From Archangium sp. (GTDB taxonomy: Bacteria > Myxococcota > Myxococcia > Myxococcales > Myxococcaceae): DNA of 39,062 nucleotides. The DNA lies in assembly GCA_030695565.1 (NCBI GenBank), contig JAUYRZ010000059.1, positions 1 through 39,062 of the forward strand, given 5' to 3'. The position numbers were made by a program, and so were the translations under genes. The notes beneath the pieces were generated by a model. The model was not told where the DNA came from and searched no databases. It saw only the letters and a list, made by a program, of their open reading frames with translations. Shown piece by piece: positions 31,599 through 39,062 of the stretch (positions within the stretch are counted from its first letter, which is position 1; each line of letters opens with the position of its first letter).

Positions 31599-32399
31599 AT
31601 GGCCCGATTGAAGGCAGCTCCTCCGCGCGGGTTGATCAAGACGCCCGCCGCGTTCACCTTCGAGCAGTCGCACCACCGCTACGAGGTCGACGCGCCGCTC
31701 GACGCGAGCATCGAGCACTGGTGGTCGGTCTCGTGGAAGGTGCCACCGGGAAGGTCGCACGCGCAGTCTTCTCTGCCGCATCCCTCCATTCACGTGGTGT
31801 GGGAAGGCGATGACGTTCGCGTGGTGGGCGTGGTCACCGGCCGCTTCACCCGCGTGCTCGAAGGAGAATCACGCGCCTTTGCCGCCAAGTTCAGGCCGGG
31901 CGCGTTTCGAGACGTGCTGGGCGCGCCGCTGTCGACGCTCACCGATCGCATCATCCCGTTCGGCGAGGTGGTGGGGGCTCGCCGCGCGAAGGCGTATCGC
32001 GACCGACTCGCCCGCGCGCCCGACGATCACCACCGCGTGCGCATCGCCACCGACTTCTTCGGCGAGCTGGTGCCTCCACCCGGTGCGGATGCCGGCTTGC
32101 TCCGTGAGCTGGTCGACGCGGCCACGGTCGATCGTTCGGTCACCTCGGTCGAGGCGCTTCGTGAACGCGCGGGCATGCACCTGCGTGAGCTGCAGCGTTG
32201 GTTCAAAGACGCGGTGGGCATTTCCCCGAAGTGGATGATTCAGCGCTACCGGCTGCACGACGCGCTGCTCGCGCTGGAGCGGGGCGAAGGCACGATGGCC
32301 GCCCTCGCGACGCAGCTCGGTTATGCCGATCAGGCACACTTCGCCCGCGACTTTCGGTCGCTCGTCGGAGTGCCACCTTCGAAGTACGTGGTGCGCTGA
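31599..32399 (+). CDS. AraC-family transcriptional regulator
   Basis: A 266-residue protein with an N-terminal cupin-like sensing domain (YEVDAPLDASIEHWWSVSWKVPPG ... SIHVVWEGDDVRVVGVVTGRFTRVLEGESRAFAAKFRPGAF), of the kind seen in DUF6597-type AraC proteins. The C-terminal AraC DNA-binding domain starts at about residue 165: first helix-turn-helix VEALRERAGMHLRELQRWFKDAVGISPKWMIQRYRL, second one ALATQLGYADQAHFARDFRSLVGVPPSKY. The ATG at 31599 has AAGGA eight bases upstream. It probably regulates the divergent membrane protein gene; no operator could be pointed to in the short intergenic space. Confidence 0.92.
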   Translation: MARLKAAPPRGLIKTPAAFTFEQSHHRYEVDAPLDASIEHWWSVSWKVPPGRSHAQSSLPHPSIHVVWEGDDVRVVGVVTGRFTRVLEGESRAFAAKFRPGAFRDVLGAPLSTLTDRIIPFGEVVGARRAKAYRDRLARAPDDHHRVRIATDFFGELVPPPGADAGLLRELVDAATVDRSVTSVEALRERAGMHLRELQRWFKDAVGISPKWMIQRYRLHDALLALERGEGTMAALATQLGYADQAHFARDFRSLVGVPPSKYVVR

Positions 32400-32490
32400 C
32401 ACCACGAGTGACGTGCTTCGGGGTGCGTTGAGACGAAATCCGGTCTATGGAGGCGACTCCGGCCGGAATCGAACAGCGGGAAAACCAAAA

Positions 32491-33693
32491 ATGAACTCCA
32501 GTCATCGGTTGTGGATCCTCGCGGCTGTTTCAGCCGTCGTGATGGTCGTCTTCCCTCTTGCTTCGTGCGGCGCCCCCAAGGCGAAGTGCAGCGTCTCCAC
32601 CTGCTTCGGGTGTTGTGACGCGAATGACGAGTGCCAGCCCGGCAGCTCGTCGGTCGCTTGCGGCACCAACGCCAACATGTGCACCTCGTGCACCTTCGGC
32701 TCGCTTTGCCAGCTGGGCATGTGCAGCACCGGCACCGCTGGTGGTGGTTCCGGTGGCGGTTCCGGCGGCGGCACGGGTGGTGGAACGACCGGCGGCGGCA
32801 CGGGTGGTGGCACGACCGGCGGCGGCACGGGTGGCGGTATGACGGGTGGCGGCATCGGTGGCGGCACGGCTGGCGGCGGCATCGGCGGCGGCCCGGCTGG
32901 CGGTGGCACGGGCGGTGGTACGACCGGCGGTGGCACGGGTGGTGGCACGACGGGTGGCGGCACCGGTGGTGGCGGTGGGACGTTGCCGGGTGAAACCTGC
33001 GCGACGGCGCAGACGATTCAGTTCGTGAACAACACCGCGACCTTCACCGGCACGACCGCGGGGTATGGCCATCAGATCAGCAGCACGTGCGCCAACCCGG
33101 GCCAGCCTGATCGCGTCATCGTCTTCACGCAGCCGACGACGGGCGAAATCTCCTTCACCCTGACCTCGAGCGGCTTTCAGCCTGCGCTCTCCGTGCACCT
33201 CTACAACGCAGGGGCGTGCGGCATGGAAGTGGGCTGCTTCGTGGCCACCTCACCGGGCGCGACCATCACCAACACGCAGATCGTCCCCGCGGGCACCTAC
33301 GCGGTGGTGATCGACAGCGCGACGACGGGTGGCGGCTCCTTCACCTTCACCGCGACTCGCACGGCCGGCATGGTCGACGCTGGAAACCCGACGGCACTGC
33401 AGAGCGGTGTGCCGGTGAGCATCTCCGGTGCGACGAACTCGCTGCAGTACTTCACCATCACGGTGCCCGCGGGCCGCTCGAGCCTGACCATCAACACCAG
33501 CGGCGGCACGGGCGACGTCGACGTCTTCGCGGAGTACGGCATGCCGGCTGATCCTTCCACGGCCAGCGAATCTTCGGCAGCGGCCGGCAACGTCGAGAAC
33601 ATCCTCGTCTCGACCCCGGCGGCGGGCGTCTGGCACATCACGCTGCTGGGGTATGCCTCCTACTCGGGTGCCTCCCTCGTCGCGACGTACTGA
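32491..33693 (+). CDS. Surface lipoprotein with Cys-rich domain, Gly-rich linker and PPC-like domains
   Basis: The 400-residue protein has a lipobox FPLASC (Cys 26) and a compact Cys-rich segment at about 33-78 (including TCFGCCDANDEC and CTSCTFGSLCQLGMC). A Gly/Thr linker follows at about 82-164, made of GGGTGGGTT-type units. Two beta domains at about 165-400 resemble pre-peptidase C-terminal (PPC) domains: ETCATAQTIQFVNNTATFTGTTAGYGHQ and QYFTITVPAGRSSLTINTSGGTGDVDVFAEYG ... WHITLLGYASYSGASLVATY. PPC domains usually fold next to secreted proteases, but no catalytic domain is present here. The protein is probably on the cell surface. The start ATG follows an A-rich stretch with a GCGGGAA site upstream. 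Confidence 0.85.
   Translation: MNSSHRLWILAAVSAVVMVVFPLASCGAPKAKCSVSTCFGCCDANDECQPGSSSVACGTNANMCTSCTFGSLCQLGMCSTGTAGGGSGGGSGGGTGGGTTGGGTGGGTTGGGTGGGMTGGGIGGGTAGGGIGGGPAGGGTGGGTTGGGTGGGTTGGGTGGGGGTLPGETCATAQTIQFVNNTATFTGTTAGYGHQISSTCANPGQPDRVIVFTQPTTGEISFTLTSSGFQPALSVHLYNAGACGMEVGCFVATSPGATITNTQIVPAGTYAVVIDSATTGGGSFTFTATRTAGMVDAGNPTALQSGVPVSISGATNSLQYFTITVPAGRSSLTINTSGGTGDVDVFAEYGMPADPSTASESSAAAGNVENILVSTPAAGVWHITLLGYASYSGASLVATY
32734..32982 (+). repeat. Gly-rich minisatellite in the lipoprotein linker
   Basis: About 250 bases of variants of GGCGGCACGGGTGGTGGC with ACGACC spacers encode GGGTGGGTT-like repeats. The near-identical short units make it a variable-number tandem repeat candidate. 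Confidence 0.85.
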
Positions 33694-34066
33694 GGCCCGC
33701 TTCGACGCGACGTGGGGCGAGTTCTCCACGTTGCGTTTGTGGGAGCAGTGGCCGGCAGAGCTCTCGATTCGGGTTCGCCGGAAGCGCGCTGAGCACGCGA
33801 TCGCCTTCATCCCTGAGGGCGGTTTCGTCTTCTACGAAGATCCCCGCGCCTTCGAGGCGATGTGGAGCGGCGAGGCCTTCCCCGTCGAGGGCCTCTCCGT
33901 GGTCGAAGGCCAGCTGATCCGCATCGTCGCTTCCACTCCGAAACCGCCGCGCGTTCAGGACTTCGCCTTGGCCACGGCGGCGATGCGGGTGTTGATCAAC
34001 CTGGTCACCGGCGAGCCCGGTTCGGTGTCGCTTGGCAGGGGTGAAAAGCTCGAGCTGAAGCGCTAG
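33653..34066 (+). CDS. Uncharacterised small protein upstream of the calpain-like protease
   Basis: A frame of 137 codons contains FDATWGEFSTLRLWEQWPAELSIRVRRKRAEHAIAFIPEGGFVFYEDPRAFEAMWSG and ends VTGEPGSVSLGRGEKLELKR. There is no signal peptide or membrane segment. The first start (ATG 33653) overlaps the end of the previous gene by 41 bases in another frame; GTG at 33668 or a later start is equally possible. It stops 11 bases before the calpain-like gene, so the two are probably co-transcribed. I do not recognise the family. Codon use looks normal for the region, which supports it as a real gene. Confidence 0.6.
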   Translation: MPPTRVPPSSRRTEARFDATWGEFSTLRLWEQWPAELSIRVRRKRAEHAIAFIPEGGFVFYEDPRAFEAMWSGEAFPVEGLSVVEGQLIRIVASTPKPPRVQDFALATAAMRVLINLVTGEPGSVSLGRGEKLELKR

Positions 34067-34077
34067 CTTTCCCGTTC

Positions 34078-35115
34078 ATGGCCCTCGACCTCAAGCGACT
34101 GCGCACCGACTTCGCGACTGCCGCGAAAGACGGGAAGATCTCCGACACCGACGTCGACGGGCTGATCCGAAGGGTCAAGCGTGACGGGCTGACGCAGTCC
34201 GAAGCGAAGACGCTCAAGCAGGAGACCGCGCGCTTCAAGGATCAGTTCACGCCCGAGGGCACGGCGAAGATCGAAGCGTTCATCGCCAACAAGCTGCGCG
34301 GCCTGCAGGTGCTCGACGACCCCACGCCCGTCAATCCGCTCGGCGTGAAGGACCCCGTGGTGCTCAAGGCCGACCTGAAGCGCGTGCGCCAGGAGGTCAT
34401 CAAGGGCGGCGAGCTGGTGAAGGGCGGGGTGTCGGGCAACGACGTGCTGCAGAAGTATCTGGCCGACTGCTACCTCATCGCGGCGATGTCGTCGGTCGCG
34501 CGCGCGAACCCCGCGCTCATCGAGGGCGCCTTCAAGAAGCGCACGGACGGCACCTACGACGTCACCCTCTACGAGCCGAAGGGTTCGAAGTGGGTGCCGG
34601 TGAAGGTGCACATCGACGCCGACCTGCCGCACAACGATTGGTACCACCTCACCTATGCCTCGGGCCGCGACGAGAAGGAGCTCTGGCCCGCGCTGCTCGA
34701 GAAGGCGTTCGCGCAGCGCGCCGGCAGCTACGCGGCGATCGAATCGGGTGTGCCCGGCGATGCGCTGAACGCGTTGACCGGCAAGCCGAGCACGATGATC
34801 GACTTCCAGGCGGCCGGCGTGAAGGCTGATCAGGTGTTCGACGCGCTCTCCCTGGCGGTGAAGGAGAAACGCCCCGCCACCGCGTCGACCTACGGCGAGA
34901 GCTCTCACGCCAAGTACACCAACAGCGGCCTCTACGCGGATCACGCCTACTCGGTGTGGGGCGTGGAGACGTCGGGCGGCAAGAAGTACGTGCAGCTGCG
35001 CAACCCGTGGGGCGAGAGCGAACCCGCGAACAACGGCCGCGACGACGGCATCTTCAAGCTGGAGCTCAGTCAGTTCATGAAGATGTACGCCAACGTGGAA
35101 ATCAACGGCGGCTGA
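34078..35115 (+). CDS. Calpain-like (peptidase family C2) cysteine protease
   Basis: The 345-residue protein carries the calpain catalytic triad in family context: Cys 131 in LADCYLIAAMSSVARANP (compare GDCWLLAAL of calpains), His 289 in GLYADHAYSVWGVE, and Asn 309 in VQLRNPWGE. The N-terminal 80 residues are charged and helical, with an EF-hand-like turn (KDGKISDTDVDGLI) that lacks the first acidic ligands. No signal peptide is seen, so the protein is probably intracellular or exported by another route. Eukaryotic calpains are activated by calcium; whether this one is cannot be told. The small gene 11 bases upstream may encode a partner or inhibitor, by position only. No terminator is evident before the convergent hpd gene. 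Confidence 0.9.
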   Translation: MALDLKRLRTDFATAAKDGKISDTDVDGLIRRVKRDGLTQSEAKTLKQETARFKDQFTPEGTAKIEAFIANKLRGLQVLDDPTPVNPLGVKDPVVLKADLKRVRQEVIKGGELVKGGVSGNDVLQKYLADCYLIAAMSSVARANPALIEGAFKKRTDGTYDVTLYEPKGSKWVPVKVHIDADLPHNDWYHLTYASGRDEKELWPALLEKAFAQRAGSYAAIESGVPGDALNALTGKPSTMIDFQAAGVKADQVFDALSLAVKEKRPATASTYGESSHAKYTNSGLYADHAYSVWGVETSGGKKYVQLRNPWGESEPANNGRDDGIFKLELSQFMKMYANVEINGG

Positions 35116-35250
35116 ACGTGGCCAGCTCATCGAGAGCCCGCCGCCCGGCTCCGCGACACGTACCGTCACCTGCGGCACGCTTTCGGGTCACCGACACCGG
35201 CGTCGTCACTGTCGATGTGGTGTTCGCCCGAGTGATAGGGGGTTCTTGAT

Positions 35251-36411
35251 TCAGTGTTTTTGAGCTCGGTCGGCCGTTTGCGCGCGCTCGATGCTCTCGA
35301 ACAGCGCCTTGAAGTTGCCGCCGCCGAAGCCCTTGTCGCCCTTGCGCTGAATGATCTCGTAGAAGAACGGGCCCGACTCGCGGTCTTTGAGCAGCTGCGA
35401 GTTCTCCTTCATGAAGATCTGCAGCAGGTACTGATGCTCTTTGTGCCCATCGATGAGGATCTGCAGGTCGCGCAGCTCCTTCAGGTCTTCGTCGATGCGA
35501 ATGATGCCGCTCTTCTGCAGCCGCTCCGGCAGGTAGTCGTAATAGCTGGCCGGCGTGCCGAGGAACTCGAGGCCGGCCGTGGCGCGCATCGCCCTCACGG
35601 TGGGCACGATCTCGCGCACCGCCAGCGCGAGGTGCTGAATGCCTTCGCCGCGTTGATCTTCCACGTACACGTTGATCTGCGAGCGCTTGAAGTGAGGGCG
35701 TGAGGGCTCGTTGTTGGCGAACTTCACCGTGCTGTGTGGATCCCACATCACGATCGACTTGAGGCCGGTGCCGTGCTGGTTGCCCTTGTCGATCTCTTCT
35801 TCGGTGTGGAACGCGATGTTCCAGAACTCCTCGAAGCCCATCACGTGCTTCATCCACAACACCATCGGCTGCAGGGTGCGGAAGTTCGAGGTGATGTGAT
35901 CGACCTTGGCGAAGCCGAAGCGGTTCTTCCCGCCGCGCGGCGCGTCGTAGCGCACGAAGCCCGGGTATTGCGCTTCGTAGCCGTCGCGCTGAATGAAGCG
36001 GAAGGTGGTGTTGCCGAACGGCGTGGTGATCGAGAAGAACGCCAGCTTGCCGCCCTTGTCGTCGGTGAAGCGCTGGAGCTGATCATCGATGATCGTCCCA
36101 CCGCGCTCCTCCAGCAGCTTCCAGGTCTTCTCCACGTCTTTGACGAGGTAGTTGACGGTGCCCACGCCTTCTGGGTGCTTCTGCAGCCAGCGCCACGCGC
36201 GGCCGCCTTCGCCCACCGGCGCCGAGCAGATCAACGTCACGTCGCCCGCGTTGAAGACCGCTGATTCCTGGCGGCCCTTCTGGGTGAGCTCGGGGCTCGA
36301 GGCGCCCAGCTCCGCGAAGTCCATCAGCTCGGTGTAGAAACGGCGCGTGCGCGCCATGTCTTTCACGTACCAGTGCACCGACTCGACCTTGATGATTCCC
36401 AGAGATTCCAT
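35251..36411 (-). CDS. hpd: 4-hydroxyphenylpyruvate dioxygenase
   Basis: At 386 residues it has the usual length of HPPD. The facial-triad iron ligands are in place: His 172 (KVDHITSNF), His 260 (EGIQHLALA) and Glu 352 (GPFFYEIIQRKG), and the C-terminal GFGGGNFKALFESIE (362-376) is the lid helix that shapes the active site. It converts 4-hydroxyphenylpyruvate to homogentisate, the step before HmgA. The ATG at 36411 has AAGGAG about seven bases upstream. It starts 11 bases after the end of maiA, so maiA-hpd form an operon. Confidence 0.96.
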   Translation of the reverse strand: MESLGIIKVESVHWYVKDMARTRRFYTELMDFAELGASSPELTQKGRQESAVFNAGDVTLICSAPVGEGGRAWRWLQKHPEGVGTVNYLVKDVEKTWKLLEERGGTIIDDQLQRFTDDKGGKLAFFSITTPFGNTTFRFIQRDGYEAQYPGFVRYDAPRGGKNRFGFAKVDHITSNFRTLQPMVLWMKHVMGFEEFWNIAFHTEEEIDKGNQHGTGLKSIVMWDPHSTVKFANNEPSRPHFKRSQINVYVEDQRGEGIQHLALAVREIVPTVRAMRATAGLEFLGTPASYYDYLPERLQKSGIIRIDEDLKELRDLQILIDGHKEHQYLLQIFMKENSQLLKDRESGPFFYEIIQRKGDKGFGGGNFKALFESIERAQTADRAQKH

Positions 36412-36422
36412 GGCGGGCTCCT

Positions 36423-37064
36423 TCACGTAGTCACGGCGTCCGGCTGATTCTCCGGCCGGGCCTTCTGAACGAAATCGAGCTTCATACACTCGGCCTCGAC
36501 GCGTACCAGCGTCGGCAACCGGTTCGCATCGACAGTCGCGAACCTTCGCGCCCCGTACAGCTGCGGCAACAGACACGCATCGGCGAAGGTGAACGCGTCG
36601 CCGCACAGATACGTGCCTGCAGTGTCCTTCGCCATCGCCTCGAGCGCGTCGAGGCCCTTGCCGATCCACAGCTCTGACCAGGCCTTCGGGTCTGAGCCGA
36701 GCTCTTTGACCTTGTTCAGGATCTGCAGGTTGTGCAGCGGCTGAATGCCAGAGTTCACCAGCTCGACCATCGCCCGCATGCGCGCGCGTTCGAGGGGCGT
36801 CTTGGGGAAGAGGGGCGTCTCGGGGTACCGCTCCTCGAGGTACTCCACGATGGCCACCGACTGCGGCAGCTGCACGGTCTTGCCGCCTTCGATCACTTCC
36901 AACACCGGCACGCCGCCCCAGGGGTTGCGCGAACGATGCGGCGCTTCGTGCTGCTCACCCTTGGTGAGGTTCACCGCCACGTACTCGTAGGGCAGGCCCT
37001 TGAACCCGAGCGCCAACCTCACCCGGTAGCTCGCCGAAGACCGCCAGAAGTTGAAGAGCTTCAT
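36423..37064 (-). CDS. maiA: Maleylacetoacetate isomerase (zeta-class GST)
   Basis: The 213-residue protein has the zeta-GST N-terminal thioredoxin fold and a helical C-terminal domain. The glutathione motif SSCSxRVR of the family reads SSASYRVR here, so the Cys is replaced by Ala while the catalytic Ser is kept. Other family marks are NPWGGVPVLEV, LPQSVAIVEYLEERYPETPLFP and TAGTYLCGDAFTFADACLLPQLYGARRF. It isomerises 4-maleylacetoacetate to 4-fumarylacetoacetate, the step after HmgA. It is the first gene of the maiA-hpd operon; the 183 bases upstream separate it from the divergent PAS gene. Confidence 0.93.
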   Translation of the reverse strand: MKLFNFWRSSASYRVRLALGFKGLPYEYVAVNLTKGEQHEAPHRSRNPWGGVPVLEVIEGGKTVQLPQSVAIVEYLEERYPETPLFPKTPLERARMRAMVELVNSGIQPLHNLQILNKVKELGSDPKAWSELWIGKGLDALEAMAKDTAGTYLCGDAFTFADACLLPQLYGARRFATVDANRLPTLVRVEAECMKLDFVQKARPENQPDAVTT

Positions 37065-37247
37065 CCGGGTGGAATCTCAGCGGCCCTCACCCAAGTCAAG
37101 CGAGCCCACGCGATGTCGACCAGCGGGTGCAAATCGAGCGAACCCATGACACCCTGAACGAAGGCGAGCGGGTGGCGGGGTCGACTTGACAGGCCAGTGC
37201 GGCTTCGACTTGCGCCCTTGCCACCACTGCAATGAAGGAGTCGTTGG

Positions 37248-38933
37248 ATGGGTGACATCGAGGACGGGCTCCGCCGTGAGGTCGCGGCGCTCCGCGAGCA
37301 GCTCGCCGAGGCGAACCAGGCGCGCGCCCCGAGAGGAGAAGCCGTCGCTGTCACCGAGTCTGGCGAGCCCGGGTTGCTCCGCGCGATGCAGGCGGATCTC
37401 CGGACCAGCCAGACGCTCCTGCGCGCGATCTTCGACGGTTCACTCGATGCCTTGCTGCTGGCTGATGACCAGGGTGTGTACGTCGAGGCCAATGCGGCGG
37501 CTTGCGAGCTGTTTGGGCTTGCTCGAGACCAACTCGTCGGAAGGAGAGCCAGCGACTTCGCTCCCGTCGAGCACGATACTTCGGGACGTTTTGCGTCATT
37601 CCTCGAGCGCGGACGGATGCGGGGGCAGTTTCCGCTGCGCCGGCCCGATGGCACCAGCCGCATTCTCGAGTTCAGCGCCGTCGCCAACGTCGCCCCCGGT
37701 CTTCACTTCTCGGCCCTGCGCGACGTCACCGATCGCGTCGAAGCAGAGGCCGCCGTGCGCCGCAGCGAGGTGCGGTTCCGCGCGATGATCGAGAAGGGGC
37801 AAGACGGCATCACGCTGCTCAACGCAGACGTCGAGACGCTCTACCAGAGCCCGGCGGTCGAGCGGTTGCTCGGCTACAGCCTCGGCGAAGCGCAGCAGAT
37901 GCGCTGGCAGGACTTCGTCGATGAGAGCGAACGACCCAAGCTGGCGAGCGCGCTGGCGCTGCTGATGAAGGGGCCGGGCGCGACGGCCGCGCTCGAGTTT
38001 CGCATTCGCCGACGCGACGGCGCTCATCGCACGCTCGAGCTGACCGCGACGAATCGGCTCGATGACCCCGACATCGGGGCCATCGTCGCGAACTTCCGCG
38101 ACCTCTCGGAGCGCAAGGCCTTCGAAGAGGAGCGCGAAGGATTCTTTCAACTCTCTCTCGACCTGCTCTGTGTCGCGGGCCTCGACGGCCGCTTCCGGCG
38201 GCTGAACCCCGCGTGGGAAAAGACCCTCGGTTGGTCGCTCGACGAACTCTGCGCGCGCCCCTGGCTCGAGTTCGTACACCCCGACGACCTCGAGGCCACC
38301 AGGCTCGAAGGAGCTCGGCTCACGGAGGGCCGGGTCGTCGCCCGCTTCGCGAACCGGTACCGCTGCAAAGACGGGAGCTACCGGTGGTTGCAGTGGGCCT
38401 CCATCCCCACCTCGAACGGTCTCATCTACGCGTGCGCACACGATGTGACCGCCGAGCGCGCGACGGCCGAGCGGGACCGCCTGCTCTTCACGGCCAGCCC
38501 GCTGCCCATGTTGCTCGTCGACGCCAAGACCCTTCGTTTGCTCGACGCCAACGACGCGACCGTGCGCGCCTACGGGTACACGCGCGGCGAGCTTCTGGGT
38601 CTCACGCTCGACGACATCGTGGCACCGGAGCAGCGCCGGGACCTCGAGAGCACCCTGACCGAGCTGGTCGCCACGGGCACGATCTTCGTCTCTGATCGCC
38701 AACACCTGACCAGGAGTGGCGAGCGGCGCCGGGTTCACGTGACCAGCCATCGACTGAACGTCGACGGGCGTGACGCGATTCTCAAGGTGATCATCGACGT
38801 GACCGAAACCAGGCGCCTGGAAGAAGAGCGCGCCCGCGACGTCGAGCGGCTGCGTTTGCTCGAGTTGTCGGTCTCGCGGCTCAACGACATCGTGATGATC
38901 ACCAAGGCGACCCCTCTCTCTGGAGAGCGGTGA
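37248..38933 (+). CDS. Multi-PAS sensor protein, apparently truncated
   Basis: The 561-residue frame starts with a short coiled coil (GLRREVAALREQLAEANQ). Four PAS domains follow at about 55-168, 171-291, 294-405 and 408-523, each ending in a DVT/DLS-type linker (LRDVTDRVEAEAA, FRDLSERKAFEEE, AHDVTAERATAE, IDVTETRRLEEE). The third is of the PAS_3 type (FRRLNPAWEKTLGWSLDELCARPWLEFVHPDD). The last residues, LLELSVSRLNDIVMITKATPLSGER, are the first strand of a fifth PAS that would normally go on to IVFVN. The stop TGA at 38931 interrupts it, and no kinase or output domain is present. It was probably a sensor histidine kinase before interruption. The ATG has GAAGGAG eight bases upstream. Confidence 0.85.
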   Translation: MGDIEDGLRREVAALREQLAEANQARAPRGEAVAVTESGEPGLLRAMQADLRTSQTLLRAIFDGSLDALLLADDQGVYVEANAAACELFGLARDQLVGRRASDFAPVEHDTSGRFASFLERGRMRGQFPLRRPDGTSRILEFSAVANVAPGLHFSALRDVTDRVEAEAAVRRSEVRFRAMIEKGQDGITLLNADVETLYQSPAVERLLGYSLGEAQQMRWQDFVDESERPKLASALALLMKGPGATAALEFRIRRRDGAHRTLELTATNRLDDPDIGAIVANFRDLSERKAFEEEREGFFQLSLDLLCVAGLDGRFRRLNPAWEKTLGWSLDELCARPWLEFVHPDDLEATRLEGARLTEGRVVARFANRYRCKDGSYRWLQWASIPTSNGLIYACAHDVTAERATAERDRLLFTASPLPMLLVDAKTLRLLDANDATVRAYGYTRGELLGLTLDDIVAPEQRRDLESTLTELVATGTIFVSDRQHLTRSGERRRVHVTSHRLNVDGRDAILKVIIDVTETRRLEEERARDVERLRLLELSVSRLNDIVMITKATPLSGER

Positions 38934-39062
38934 AATAGCCCGTCGCGGACAGGTCGCGGCGGGTGACGAAGGTAAGTGGATCTGGAGTGGCTCAGGAGGC
39001 CATTTCCACGCTGACGGAAAAACCGAAGCACCAAGCGCCGTGGCGAAGGCGGACGGCGTAAA
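38931..39062. mobile_element. Possible end of an inserted element (left end only)
   Basis: From TGAAATAGCCC onward the sequence no longer encodes a PAS domain in any frame and is not like the neighbouring coding DNA. It contains short repeated words (CGTCGCGGAC, GGTCGCGGCGGGTGACG, TTTCCACGCTGACGG, GGCGGACGGCG). Elements of the IS21 family have TG...CA ends and several internal repeats next to the ends, so an IS21-like left end is a candidate. No transposase is within the window, and the right end and target duplication cannot be seen. Confidence 0.4.

Noticed and set aside
37186-37215. TTGACA as a -35 box for the PAS gene
   Set aside because: No acceptable -10 hexamer 16-18 bases downstream.
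38931-39062. Group II intron start
   Set aside because: The typical 5' GTGYG start is not present at the junction.
1-39062. tRNA, rRNA, CRISPR arrays or prophage genes
   Set aside because: No cloverleaf-like, rRNA-like, direct-repeat/spacer or phage structural patterns were noticed on reading both strands.

Overview
The window is high-GC DNA from a free-living deltaproteobacterial-type organism, most likely a member of the Myxococcota (inference). The signs are many secreted lipoproteins with Asp-Ala-Gly (DAG) or Gly-rich linkers after the lipobox, a membrane-anchored Hanks-type Ser/Thr kinase, long multi-PAS sensor proteins, a calpain-like protease, and dense gene packing with ATGA/TTGA start-stop overlaps. 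No rRNA, tRNA, CRISPR array or intact transposase gene was recognised. Only one stretch of more than 300 bases lacks a conventional gene (26177-26490), and it holds a putative regulatory leader.

Layout. 1-2446 (minus): small membrane protein, outer-membrane beta-barrel protein and a multi-PAS histidine kinase cut by the left edge, linked by overlapping start and stop codons. 2636-6512: ice-binding-like (DUF3494) lipoprotein, AsmA/TamB-like membrane protein, and a VWA lipoprotein facing it. 6656-13239 (plus): TetR regulator, membrane fusion protein, RND pump and TolC-like channel, a complete tripartite efflux operon. 13323-18504 (minus): Ser/Thr kinase, exported protein and a large lipoprotein built of alternating Ig-like repeats, an apparent signalling operon. 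18687-24919: alpha/beta-hydrolase lipoprotein, cysteine-less DksA/TraR-like protein, esterase, ZU5-like lipoprotein, uncharacterised protein, TPR protein and an Hsp70 that is only a nucleotide-binding domain.

25016-37064 holds metabolism: homogentisate dioxygenase (hmgA), a sulfate/thiosulfate ABC transporter operon (sbp-cysT-cysW-cysA), a quinone oxidoreductase, a divergent membrane protein/AraC pair, a Gly-rich lipoprotein, a calpain-like protease, and a maiA-hpd pair. hpd, hmgA and maiA supply three consecutive steps of tyrosine breakdown (4-hydroxyphenylpyruvate to homogentisate to maleylacetoacetate to fumarylacetoacetate), but hmgA lies about 9 kb from the other two and fumarylacetoacetase is not here.

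The right end (37248-39062) holds a multi-PAS protein that stops at the start of its fifth PAS domain. The next bases look unlike the host gene and may be the end of an inserted element.

The most interesting signals are: a 16-codon ORF with an Arg-Cys-Arg-Cys-Arg-Arg-Arg run and several mutually exclusive stems in front of the sulfate transporter operon, which suggests a cysteine-sensing attenuation leader; three palindromic REP-like elements, each embedded in the end of a coding region; the kinase operon with its alternating repeat lipoprotein; the Hsp70-NBD/TPR pair; and the DksA-like protein without zinc-finger cysteines.
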